From Stercorarius parasiticus (taxonomy: Eukaryota; Chordata; Aves; Charadriiformes; Stercorariidae), in NCBI GenBank assembly GCA_013396915.1, contig VWZL01002554.1:196585-260584 (forward strand): 64,000 nucleotides of DNA. Direction: 5' to 3'. The number at the start of each line of letters is the position of its first letter. Position 1 is the stretch's first letter. Of this stretch, positions 1 through 12,343 are shown piece by piece. The notes beneath the pieces were generated by a model. It had not been told where the DNA came from. It worked only from the letters and a program-made list of their open reading frames with translations, and did not search any database. Position numbers and translations under genes: made by a program.

Positions 1-3000
1 TGTCAACAAAAGTTTAAAAAAAAAAAACCAACCAAACAAAAAATACAGATATATCCATGCTTGCATAAATACTCAGGTGTTGTTCCTTCTAAATACCATG
101 CGTTTTTCTGCTAAGCAAGGGAAAGAAAAAAGAATATATTCTGATTACTTTTGTTTGATACAGAATATAAGTGTAATTTTTAACTGTTTCATATTTTCAG
201 AACAATTTGATCAGTATTATGTCAAGCAATCAAACATAGATAAGCAAGATACGGTCTTGTTGCTGTTTTAAAGATAAAATCTTTGGAAATGGGCTCGCAG
301 AATAGTAAGCCCAAGGTAGCTCTCAGCTTTGAGGCTGTTCAAAACTTTTATTAGAATGCAATTTTTGCATAGTTTTTGTCCCACTCCAAATGGAAAAAAA
401 AAATTAGGTTCCTTGACCCATGTCTTTTTGTTAAAACAGAGTGCTCAAGTTAAACTTAGAGGGTATTTTTAATTTTTAATGCAATTTATATAAAATTCCA
501 TAAATTTTGGAACAGTTCAGTGGGAGACACCCCCAGTCCACGCATCTACATTGTCAACTTGTCTGATGATGTTTCAGAATCTTCTAGTATTTGGGGGGTT
601 TTATCTTTCATTTGAATGCCAGATACGGGGCTTGGGAGTTCTTGTGAGTATCTCAGCTTTGTTTTTCATCTTGAAGTACATCTCTACCCTTCATATTTCT
701 GAAGAAAATCTTGTAAATGCTCATCTTGGATGTTAGAAAAAAATCAAAATGCATATGAGAAAGAACCAGGTATTATTCTAGAATTTCATAGTTCTTACAT
801 TAGTCTTGTGATTTTAGGATATATACTTTATCCTAATATTTGAGGAAAAAACCGAAGGTAGTATCAAATTTCACAATCTAAGCTTCCCCCCGCCCCTATT
901 CCCCATGCTTATGTTAGATGACTGAAGGGAAAAAAGGCTGGTGGTGGGGAATGCGCATAAGACATAGATTTGTTGATCACATAATGGTGCCAATTGTTCC
1001 CAGGGAGCAGTGAATGTTTCTGCGACTTAATTGTCCTCCACAATGAGTAACATGCTCTGTCTTGTACTAGGGTAAATCAGCGTTTCAGAAAGAGAAACAC
1101 GTGACTTTGTCTTAACGATCTGCTTATTATTAGAATTGTTTCTTGCTCGGCATTAGAAAAATGAGCTAAATAGAAGTCATATCCATACACAACATTTCTT
1201 TTTCAAGAGTGATTAAGAAAATGGAATAAGCATTTAAGGTAAAATCCTGGCTCCCCTTGGCGCAGCGTGATGAAGATCCATGGGCCAAGACTTCAGTCTT
1301 GGGGACTACTCTTCCTAGTGGAGACCTTCAGAAACTCCCTCTTCTTCAATGGGAACTGGCATCTCTGTGCAATTTGATTTAATTCATAGCACTCTTCCCG
1401 ATCTTTTACAACTGTTTTTTTGTGTGTGCAGAAGTTTCATGATACTAGAAAGGATATAGTATTATTTAGTCAGAGAAGTTTCCTTTTTGTAGCCCATATT
1501 CAAAAGAGAATTAAGTCAATAGGCCTGAAAGCATGTATAAATATTTTATCAAGTGAAGGCCAATATGAATATAGTGATTGAATCTCTGATAGAGATATGA
1601 CCTTTCAAGTCCCAGCAAAGTTGAAATCAATGGAAAAAAATCTTTTAATGGATAAGATCCCCCTTACTATTTGTATTTTTGGCCACCTGTACTTTGACAG
1701 CACTAATATAAGCTGTTTTTATGTCAAAATAACTTGTTCTAAATATGGGGAGTTTTCATTAGGAAATAATAATGTGATTTTTTTTCATTACTAACAAACC
1801 TTATAAATCTTTAGTGAGATCACAACTTTGGCAAATAGTATTAATACAGCATATCTAGGCACCTTTAAGATTTGCCATAACATCAGTTGGGTGACTAGAA
1901 AACCTGGAATGATGAAAAAAAAAATAATAATACCCAAACAACTGAGTGCTCATCACACTGATTATATGTGGCCAAATGATAATCATCCTTCTGAGAAGGT
2001 TTGTTTCTGGGAGAGTCTTGACAGCATCTATCTCTGTTTTATGCTATTTAAGATGGTGAGCTGGTAGAAGATGCTGGTGAGGGCAGGGAGGGATATGGAC
2101 CAGAAAGGCAGTGTTGCATTTGTAGTGATAGCAGCACTGCTAGACGTTTAAACTTGGCTCTAGCTCCGGTCTCTGAAGAGAGTTATGAGTGAGCCCTGAA
2201 AACCATTTAAAATGGGCAGAAATGTGCTTTAAGGAGACAATCTAGGAGCTCAGTTGATTAAACTTAATAAGTGGACGGTGGAGAACTGGCTTGAACTCGC
2301 TGTTTAGGCAGGTATGTGGAGAAAACGTGGTAATAGATGTTTCTTAGTTTTCATATAATCCACTGTCTGAAGACTGCATCTGGGCTAGCTGAAACCTGAG
2401 TTACAGTGTGTATTTTTAACATGGTGTGGCATTAATTGTTGGAACAGCTTACTAACAGTTGTATCAGGTTGAAATGTTAAATGAACCCTGGTGGTATTCT
2501 GGTTTGAAAAATAATTAATTTAGGACAATCCTACAGGGGTCAGCCTTGAACACAGAAGCTCCATCTGTCTCTGGATGCTGTCTCAATTGGGCAGTGGAAA
2601 GATGTTTAACAGTTGAAACCCTGGATGGAAACTTGTGCTTTTGCAGGAGCATTTCAGGAAGTCTGTTGTTAGTAAATAAACTCCATCATTAGTAAACCTC
2701 CTAGGACCTTAGACCAGCCCTGTGCATGGAGCAGAAGACATTAATTAATTTATTCTTGCTTACACGCTTGTGATGGAAATACAGAAAGTATTGTTTCTGT
2801 CTTATTACAGAAGGAGAGAGGGATGAAAGTGCTTCTCAAACTGTAAAGGAGCAGCAGCACAGTGTCTGCGTGTGCTTGCTTCTGTAAAGGCAAGGCCTCA
2901 CTCTTCAAAAATAACCGCTTACGCTATTTAAATCTCACCTGGCAAGCTATGGCTCTTGTTTCTATTGTCGTAACTGCTGAAACAAGTGGATTTATACTGA

Positions 3001-3053
3001 CAGGCAGTTGGTTTTTGTGAGCAAAAGTATAGACACAAGATGGGTGATTCAAA

Positions 3054-3100
3054 ATCAAGATATTAGCTGTAAGAACTAACAAATCAAGACATTAGCTGTA
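3054..3100. repeat. Imperfect direct repeat, 18 bp x2
   Basis: An 18-bp unit at 3054-3071 recurs with one mismatch at 3083-3100, separated by 11 bp. It looks like a small local duplication and no function is suggested. Confidence 0.7.
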
Positions 3101-3217
3101 TGATTCTCCCCCTTCCTGCCTTAATGGAGAGCACAGTGGTGGGGCTATTTTGTTTGATGTCCATTCAAAGCTACATTTCTGTCCTGTTGGCCTTTGCTCC
3201 AGGATCATCAAGGGTGA

Positions 3218-3243
3218 TTTTATTTTTTTTTATTTTTTTTTTT
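3218..3243. repeat. T-rich low-complexity tract
   Basis: Runs of T interrupted by single A bases. On the opposite strand it could be the decayed poly-A tail of an old retroposed sequence, but no body is recognisable next to it. Confidence 0.6.
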
Positions 3244-4152
3244 AACTGTAAGTCTTACAAGCTTACAAAACTCCAGATATTCCAGTTAAAAGGCCAACTG
3301 AGGACATTTTCCATATAAATGAGAATTGGAGATTTTGATGTGTATTTGAGGGTGACTCTGGCAAACTTAGTAACAAATTACTCTATATATGGTGTTACAA
3401 GGTGAATTGTTACTGCAGCTCTTTTACAGGCCCACAGCCCAGAAGTGTTAGCTAGTCATATTTTTCATGGTTTCATTAAAGGCATTTTAGCAGCCAGGCA
3501 TTTGGACAAATTTAATCCCAGAGGGAGGGATTAACTGCTTTTAAAGCACAGGTTTTGAAAACTGGCATGATGTCATGCAGAATTCAGACTCTCATTTTCT
3601 CGTATTATCTTAATGGAAAAATGCCCTCACATTGTGTGTATTGTATTTTTTTTTTCCATCAGCAGCCTAATGGTGATATTTGGGTGGCTGGCTGGTTAGT
3701 GTCTGATGTCAGTGCTGATGTTAAGGTATGACAAGGATGCTGAAATATTTCCTCAATCTGGAAGAGGGCAGAAGAATAGAAAGCATCCCACAGGGTAACT
3801 GTGGACTTGGTAAAGTGAATAACATGTATGCATTGAGTACCCTGCGTAGAAAATCTTATGCCTGTAAATACTCTGTGTAAAACAATAAGGCTAGAGTTTT
3901 GACTAATTGGAAAAAAAATAGGAATATGAAAACCACAATTCTGGGTGATGGTGGGGGGAATTATTGAATTTGCCTTAGCTGACTCTATGTATGCAGGGAA
4001 TTTCAACAAAGGCGTGGACGCTTAAGACATTAACAAGCAAAAGAGAAAGAGCAGTGAGCAACTGCTTCTGAACGCTTGCAGGAGGAGACTGAAAATGAGC
4101 AATTTCCTCCCAGGCTGTGCTGTTTTACTGTAGGAGCATCACCTTCTGGGGA

Positions 4153-4380
4153 TTCATAAAATCATAGAATGGTTTAGATTGGAAGGGACCTTAAAGATCA
4201 TCTAGTTCCAACCCCCCTGCCATGGGCAGGGACACCTCCCACGAGACCAAGTTGCTCAAAGCCCCATCCAGCCTGGCCTTGAACACTTCCAAGGATGGAA
4301 CATCCACAGCTTCTCTGGGCAACCTGTTCCAGTGCCTCACCACCCTCACAGTAAAGAATTTCTTCCTAATATCTAATTTA
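4153..4380 (-). mobile_element. CR1 LINE, 3' fragment
   Basis: Read on the minus strand this is the 3' end of a CR1 non-LTR retrotransposon: the end of the reverse-transcriptase frame, a short 3' UTR, and a terminus containing the ATTCTATG-type repeat (seen on the + strand as atcatagaatgg at 4161). It is closely similar to the copy at 24274-25060 in this window. It is 5'-truncated, as most CR1 copies are. The match fades after about 4380, where the sequence becomes unique. Confidence 0.9.
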
Positions 4381-7300
4381 ATGCTGAGACTTGTGTTAGT
4401 GTCTAGAAGGTACAGTCAGGCATATACCCTCAAGGCGAAACCTAACTTACATAAGGGATAAATTGTCCGTAGACCAGTAGAAAAATAGTCTCTCTCCTGC
4501 TCTTTCATTCAGTTTCTGGTAACTCTTTGTAATGTAATGCAAATTTATGAGGCTTTTGGCTCTTCAGCTAGCACAGACTAGAGTAGCGCCACTGACTTCA
4601 GGAGAGCAGTACCAGTTGGCACCAGCTGAAGATATTGTCCTTCAGCTGTAGTATTCTTACTTCCTAGAGACATTATAGGGTCGCTGTACAGGAGGGGGGA
4701 TATTTTGCTTTGATGCTGTGCTGCATGTCGCTGAGCTCACAGGATGCACCTTGGCTCGTAAGTCCCTGTGCCAGGCTGCTTTGTGGCAGGTTTGTGGTCT
4801 GGTGGCTAAGCTGAAGAGCTTTATACAGGGTAGCACCAAAGAGCCTTGCTTCACTCGCTACAGCCCGAGGTTCTTTTGGCTCGGATGACTCAAAAGATAA
4901 CCCCAGGGAAGGCTGTGAAATTGGAAATCCCATGAATTTGCCACCAGAGAAGGCGTTCAACTGGTAGTAAGGAGGATTATCTTTAATTATGCCCTTCTCT
5001 GATGTGTTGCATAGTCAGGAGGGAGGGCGCCCAAGTGTTTGTTTTGCCCTGTGAACTTCCCAGCATGTGGAAGGATGCCTGGAGGCTAAGCGGTTACAAA
5101 TACAAAATGTGGGTGGTTGGTGCCTCCCGTCCTCTCTGAGGAGTGTCTTTCTTTAAACCATCTATCGTTAACTGTGCCAGGAGAAGGAACTGAGCACTGA
5201 TGACCCCCAAAAATGCACTGAAGCCCCTGCAATTCATACAGGACTAGAGCTGATGGCACAATGGCACTGTTTAGTTTTCCAAATAGGCTTTTTGAGCGTT
5301 TCAAATAAATGTATTCTGCTACTTCTTGCTTAAATTTATTTTGCACGGCTGTGTGCAACAAATATAGTCCTGTTTGGGCAGCTGCCACAGGGATGGATTG
5401 TGGTTCTGGCTTTCTTGTTGTGATACAGCTTAGCCATCCATCTTGCCTTGCTGAGGAGTCCCTCAGCACGGCAGAGAAGGGACGGAGAGGCGATGTGCAG
5501 CTCCATGGGCAAGTGGGCACTGCTACTGCCCTGCTCAGGGACATGGGGCAGCCTTCAGGGCAACCCCCATGAGTATCCCTTACTTCTGGTATTGTCCTGC
5601 ATTGCTAGTGCACGTCTGATTTACTGTTTTGGCCACTACAGCTGTCCACGTGTCCTCCTTTCTCTTGAATATCTGTAACTGGCTTATTGTCCATACCCTT
5701 ACTTATGCCCTTAAAATGTGTCAATGAATAATTATGCAGTATAAATCTCATTCAAGGCTTTTCTTCATGTGTAAAGTCAATATTCCATTTCAGTACTAGC
5801 GTACTTAATTCATCTACCTTGTTTTTTTCCTCGAAGGAGTATAGTAGTCTAAATTTTCCAAAGGGAAGGGTTCAAATATAGGGTTACGTGGGCTATGCCA
5901 GCTGATGTTCTCATGTGGGGGGAGGTTTTGGGGAGGTTGAAGGGGTTGTGGCCTTTTTTTTTTTATTTTTCTTTTTTTCTCTTGGGCGTGGGGAAGATAG
6001 GAAGGGATGCAGAAGTAACTTCGCTAAGCTTGTGCCCTTTGTTATTTCTAGCCTGCTGCTCTGAGCTTTCAGGAACTGTCATGGGATGCTCTTATTTTCA
6101 GAACTATTTGCAATGATTCTTATTTTAGCTTATTCATTTTTGCTTGTGCTGAGTTTCACTGTTCGGTCGCTAATGGAAACGTTAATATGACTCTCGGTTG
6201 TGAAAAACCACTGAGACTTACGTTCCCGCAGACTGGGGTAAAGAAAGTTGTCATGGTGCTGTTTGTTTTTTGGGTTTTTTTTTTGACCAATAAGTAGGAT
6301 TCTGGTGGCTAACAGCTGTTGCCTAGGAAAAGAGTTGTAAGAAATGAAGTGTAATACTAAAGGATGGGATTTCTGCTTCCAACACTCAACAAGGTAAAGA
6401 CTTTCTATGCCACAAGCTCAATCTGATTCATCCTTTGATCGCTGTGATTTGATCCGGCCCTTCATTCATTTGTCTGACTCCTTTTTGACACTATGACCTG
6501 TGCTGAGGCCTTTCAGTTATGTGATTTATAGGCAACTCCCTGAGAATTTCATTGACTGCTCCCAGCCTTTACTCTGGGAAAATGATGAATACTTATTTCT
6601 TATTTACCTTCTCTGCACCATTTGTGATGTGGTAGATGCTCCTCATGCTTTCCTTCTCTGATTTTCTAAGTCTGGAAATTTCCTCCCCTTGCAGAGAAGT
6701 TGCTTCCTACCTCTAATCTTCATTTTATCTTTTCTTTTTCTGTCCTTAAGAATGCCACTGTTCTTGAGACAGACTGACTGACAGCATAGACAATATTCAA
6801 GATTAAAGTGTACTTTGTATTTATGATTTCAAAATGATGTTTGTGGGGTTTGTTTTTTCCCCCCCTACTCATTTCCTTTAATTCTTTCACTTTTTTTGAC
6901 AACTGTTGAGTGATGAAGCAGCATGGCTTCCTTACTCGTGAGTCTCTGCTTTAAGAACTTTCTGCTGATTTCATGAGGCATGTCTTCTGTTCCAACATTT
7001 CCTACATCTCAAAGTACACCGTCCTTCCTTCATTTTTGTGTGGCATCTGAGGATGTGGCATTTGGGATTTCAGTTTAGTCCAGATCCTAAGAATACTTTT
7101 TAAACCTCAGAAAATCAATCCATGCCTTTGCCTGCAGAAATTAAGTGATGTTTATGGAAACAAACTGTGTCCAGAATAGAGTACTTAAGCCCAACATCCT
7201 TACAGCAGGGCCAGAATCAGGTTGGAGTCTTCAGATTAGTTGCCTCTTTTAAGATCCATGTGTTGACATCCTCAATTGGCTTGTTTCCCTCTTAAAAAAC

Positions 7301-7957
7301 AATTTTAAAGAAAATTTTGTTGCTGAACTTCATTGGTATATTTTCCTTAAGTAAGATGAATTTCTCTTACAGCAGACGTTTGCATCTTTCAAATAGTCTT
7401 AAACTGACATCCTGTGTTGCTTCCATAGCCTAATCTAATTTTTCAGCTCCGAAGTGCAGAAACAAAATTCAGTATTGCTAGGCTTTAGTTTTCCAGTTTA
7501 CCTACATCGAGGTACTTTTGGTTGTTTTGTTGTTCAGGTCCTGTATGTTCCGTCACTGTTCCTGCACCAAGTATTGCAGGTTTCATAATATGGGCACTTT
7601 GCATACGTATTTGTCTGTGCAACAAACTTGATGACAAACATGGCATGCTGTCTAATGCCTCAGAAAATATTATCATATAACTGTTAGGAAACATTGGACT
7701 TGTTGCACGTGACCTAGCACTTGAACAATGAAAAGCCTTATTATTGATAATTTTTCTCAGAAATCCTTCCTATTCTGTTCCAGGAACTGGCTACAAGGGG
7801 CTTTCCAGCAACAGTGCATAGTCCTTTATATATTTCTGCCTGTGCCTCAGGTGTATTATTTGTAAAATTACATGCCAGATCTACCCAAGCATCACTGAGC
7901 TTTGTATTGGAACAATACAGTATGAGCCAATAAATGTACTCTTTAATGACCATTTCC

Positions 7958-7971
7958 TTTTTTTTTTTTTT
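7958..7971. repeat. Poly-T tract
   Basis: Fourteen consecutive T bases, followed by a CTGGCAG that resembles a 3' splice site but leads into no recognisable exon. Confidence 0.6.
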
Positions 7972-8561
7972 CTGGCAGATGGAGCCAGAAGGGAAAAAGG
8001 AAGTTTGTTCTTTGGGTGTCTAGCTCTGTTAATTTTTCTTTGTTATGTCTCCCAAGGTCCCTAAGACACTTAAGAGGTGTCGTGATGTCTGGCTTATCTG
8101 AACCGTCTATTGAATGTTGGCAATGTGAGTCACAAAATGTCCCCCGGTGTAGACCAAGGCTCTGACCACACAGACGAGCATGTGTGGACTTCAGAGGCTC
8201 AGGCCAAGTTGGATAACCTGCCCACCTGCAGCCTGATCCTCTCCAAAGCGCCTTTTGATGGGCTCAAACTTTCATGCAGTTTGCTCTCTCCCTCCCTGGT
8301 GTCCCAGATAAAGCTTGTCAGGGTGTGAAGGCAGCGGCACAAAAGCTAATAAAGGAAGACCTCAGCCATCCATCACAGTTACAGACTGAACAATCCTGTA
8401 TTGTTGAAGAACTGGCCCCTTTTTGTAATAACAATAAAGAAATAGCTACGGAACAAAACCAGCAATGTTTCTATTTTTAAGGCATATTTTAAGGGGTTCT
8501 GACTCTGTCTTCTGTATGTGCTCAACAAAAGAGCGTGAATCAAAACTACCTGTTAGATTTA

Positions 8562-8593
8562 GATTTGCAAGACTGATTTGCAAGACTGATTTG
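8562..8593. repeat. Short tandem repeat, 13-bp unit
   Basis: A 13-bp unit (gatttgcaagact) occurs twice in a row and is followed by a partial third copy. It is a small tandem duplication in non-coding sequence. Confidence 0.7.
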
Positions 8594-11500
8594 GGGCTCA
8601 AGCACTGAAGGGAATAAAACTGAGAAGACAAAGGACTGTGGTAATAGATCTTATTCCCCTTATCATGAATAATACTTGGATTCCCGCAATGAGAGGTTTT
8701 GAGAACATCTCTCTGTGATCACCAATGCTCAGGCTCTTGGAGGTATGCAGGACCTGCTGAGAGTTGGCAGCTAGACCCAAGAGGAGAGAATGATTCCCCA
8801 GTCAATGCTATTCCTCCGCCTTCATGCAAAACCAGAAGTAGATGGGGGACTAAGAGAAAAACAAGAGGCATCTTGCCTCTTGCTTCTGCTGTTGCCCCAT
8901 TTCTGCTTGTTGTTCAGCTGTAACTTCAGCCTTGAAGGCTGTTCCACGTGAAAGGTTTTAAGCTCTTCTTTATAGAGTTGTGTCAGTTCTAGACTGAGTA
9001 AAACTCTGACCTGCAGATTTCCGCAGGGTCTGAGCCTCCATGCTTACTGGTTCCTCTGTCTAGAGATTCACAGTTTTTGCTGTTGCACCCTCTAATGAAA
9101 AAAAATGCCAAAGAAACAGTTTTTAAAGCTTCAATTTGCGTATTTTTTCCCATAGATGTTACTCCTTTACAAATGCAGAGGAGCACTTTGCAGAAGCCAG
9201 GAGCATTGTTGTTGTCCTTTACCAGTACTTCATTGCAGCAGCAGGGATTGCTAGGATTGCCCCACGCTGTGTCTGGAGCACAGCAAAGGCCATGGCTGTA
9301 GTGGATGCCAAATTTCTGCACGTGGGGCATTTTCTTGCATATTCCCCAGGATCTTCCCAGCATTGCCATGAATGTGAGAGGGGCAAACCTTTCTGCTGCT
9401 GGAGAAAAGGCAGCAACACCTGGCTGAGAAGATCCCGATGGGAAGAAATCTTGTTCTCTGGCTTTTCAAGTGGAACAAAACAATTTGGTTTGTGCTTGTT
9501 TCCTGCTGTCACTTGGTGTCTGTAGCGCAGCTCTACAGCATTTTAACACACAGCTGTCATGAAGAGTTCATACAAGACAAAGTAAGTGTGGCTAACAGTT
9601 TGTTATTTGTATTGTTTGTAACTTCTCAACCTAAGCAGACTCATCACCTAAATTGTTTCAAAAATAATCCATTGCCATTCTGCAAGTATCACCCTAGGCA
9701 TCTGTAGAAATCATAAAGGAAATTGCCTGCAGGAAGAAATTATGACATTACAATGTGGGGGTTTTTTAATGTTTAGGTTTTTTCTTTTTTGTTTTCTAAG
9801 AACTGTGTGCAGGGCTTACACTCACTTCGTTCTCAGAATTGCTTGTGCACAAGACGGACGCGCCTGCTGGGGATTCTCAGGAGGCATGTTTTTAATGTTT
9901 TGCATTGTTTTTCTTGGTTTAAATTAAGGACCCGATTCTGTGAACTAGTGGCAAAATATGATTTACAGGGAAACATGTTGCCTCCTAACCCCTTTTTTAT
10001 TACGAGTAGCTGTTGAAAATATGAAGCATGGGACATTGAAAGTAAAGTAAGATGTCATCTGCTCTGCCTTTTTTGCTTAGCGCTGTACATATACCCATAA
10101 AGCTTGTGCCCGCCTCTGTAAACAAGTATGTGCATGATTAACTTGTACCATGGGTGCAGAGGGTACCTCTATAAACTTTTCCAAATTCAAGGACTGAATG
10201 TGTTGATCTAATAGAATGTGACAAAAGTCAAATATGTTTGTATGTGGAGGACAAAACCAGGTCATGACTAGCTCTGAATTTTTTTTTTCTTCTTTCTACT
10301 TTAAAGCAGTTGTTCACAGGAAAAAAAAAATCTACATGGCTCTGTGGTCTTTGAGGTATGGAGCATCCTACTATTCCTCTGTAACAATAGTCTTTCAAAT
10401 AAATGTGCTGCCTATTGGCTCAGCCAGTGAGATTTGTCACACGTACACATGCAAAATATATTTCAAAGACTTATCTGTCATGTAAGTTTTTAAAACTATT
10501 TCCCCTCATTGTAATTTTCTGGCAATTAAGGCAACTGATTTACACGATAGCAATTTAATCTATTGTCTTGAGAATCAGACGGATGTGACGTTCGGTCTTT
10601 ATCTTTCCTTTTAAATGAACAAGAGTTCCTGGCTTGTACAAAAACAAGAAATTTCAGACCAAAGCCATTCCAGCCCTGCCTTCTAAAGGAACACGGGAGC
10701 AATGGTGGTGTAGGCTATAGGTGGCAACTGGAGGAGCTTCTTGTTCACATGCAAGAGGAATCTCGCACAGAAGAAGGTATATTCATTTCCAATTAAGCCA
10801 GTGGAAAAATTATAGAGGGTTATATACCATCAGATCTTACTTGATTGTATTCTGATTTGTTAGTGTCACCTGCTCTATTAGAATTGGGGGAAACTTCAAG
10901 TCTGCAGCTCAAAAGAGTCTGGGAGGTGTAAGGGGGCTGCAGGATTTTATACCCCGTCATTTTTTCTTTGGCGGCTTTGTAAAACTGAGGGATTAACAAA
11001 GAAAAGCAATATCTGATTCGGCCACGATAACACAGTGCGTGCACTAAAATACACTAGCAAGTGGGTAATCTGAGAATAATGCCTATTGTTTTCTTTACCA
11101 TTACTTTGTTGCTGCATTCCCATGCAGTTGCCACTTCTTAGCTATCTTGCAGCAGTAACAGCCTTGCGTCAGACTGGCATTTGCAGCAAAATATTAGACT
11201 GAGTTTTATAATAGATCTTTCTTTTCCCATCTTTTGTCAATAAGGCAAACTCCGAGTTTATTTACGTGATTGTGAATTGGACCTACATAATTGACATCAA
11301 TAATAAGTGTGTGTCTGTAAACCGAAATTAGAATTTGTCTTTGCAAAATGTATTCTGGTCTTTAATTGGAGGGTTCTTTTAGGGAAAGGCGTGTCTGGTC
11401 TCCTGGCATTAATATATAAATTATGGTATATTTAAGCCTCTCTAGTTCCTTATATGATTACTGAAATTAACTTACTAATTGGAGCTCCCTACAGATTTCA

Positions 11501-12288
11501 TCCATTAACTGCTAATGTCTTGCCAGAGAACGCATCTGTAGTTCACCATCTGCATGACACTCATATCCTATTATTATTTTTAAAGGCCTGGCAGTGCAGG
11601 ACGTAGTTTATAGACATATGGAGAACGAAGGCTGATGTTTTGGTTGTAGAAAGCAGGAGGCAACGCTGACACTGATTTTGGTGAATGGAAGTTTTCACCC
11701 TGGATCTCTAATCTCTTCACAATTTCCTCCCTTGACTTCTTGCCCCTTATCTCAAGCATATTATTACCCTAAAATCAGTAGATTACAAGCATATGGTTGT
11801 AATGGTTTGCCAGCCAGACCTGTTGGCTGGTGCGAAATGTTTGGGCAGGATGTGAATTTTGTGCAGCAGAGGTGACTTCTGCTGGAGCTAAATTGGCTGA
11901 TCCAGCCTGGTGTGCTTCTTCATGCCAGCTTGCCCGATAAATAATGTTGCATGTTGAAGGGCTTTGTGTGTGCCGTGTATTAACTCGGGTAAATCATAAT
12001 ATGTCTGTATGTTGTGTTGCATTTCCTGTGGAGGTAACCCACATTTCCCTGCAATGAGAAACAAAAGTGGGAACAGAGAGTAGTTATTCTCCTATATTAC
12101 CTACTTAAAGATGCATGGGTGGGTAACTGAATTACTACAAAAGTCTGCATGGATTATGGCTTTCTGAAAATGTTGTAGAACTTCAAAAATAACTTTATAA
12201 AGAAAGGACAGAAAATGGTGAGTTGTGAAACAGACTAAACACCTCAAACTAAGAATATTCTAATCTCCCTCTTTTTGATTTTTGACAG

Positions 12289-12343
12289 ATGCCTCTCTTG
12301 GCAGTGCTGCTAACAAACCTACTGCTAGCCACTGTAATACCAG
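12289..12343 (+). CDS. VWF: VWF exon 2: start codon and signal peptide
   Basis: 55 nt encoding residues 1-19. The acceptor (tttgacag) is followed immediately by ATG, so the start codon is the first codon of the exon, as in human VWF. The peptide has a leucine-rich hydrophobic core (residues 3-17) and ends near P18-G19, which fits a cleaved secretory signal. The N-terminus is short and carries no charged residue before the core, which is slightly unusual for a signal peptide. Donor gtaggaa; intron phase 1. The 55-nt length equals that recalled for human exon 2. Confidence 0.93.

Larger units (their letters stand above)
1..12288. other. 5' flank and/or VWF intron 1; no coding exon found
   Basis: AT-rich non-coding sequence. 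Open frames are short and overlap on both strands, and none resembles a protein I know. One CR1 fragment lies at about 4153-4380, with a few short direct repeats and homopolymer runs elsewhere. In human VWF the first exon is wholly untranslated and exon 2 begins at the ATG; the same arrangement is seen at the right end of this stretch. The VWF promoter and exon 1 should therefore lie here or left of the window. Several GT-rich donor-like sites exist (for example GTAAGTG at 9582), but nothing decides between them. Confidence 0.6.

Noticed and set aside
5086..5544. 152-codon open frame on the minus strand
   Set aside because: No recognisable domain, no splice signals that give it context, and other open frames overlap it. 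Treated as chance.
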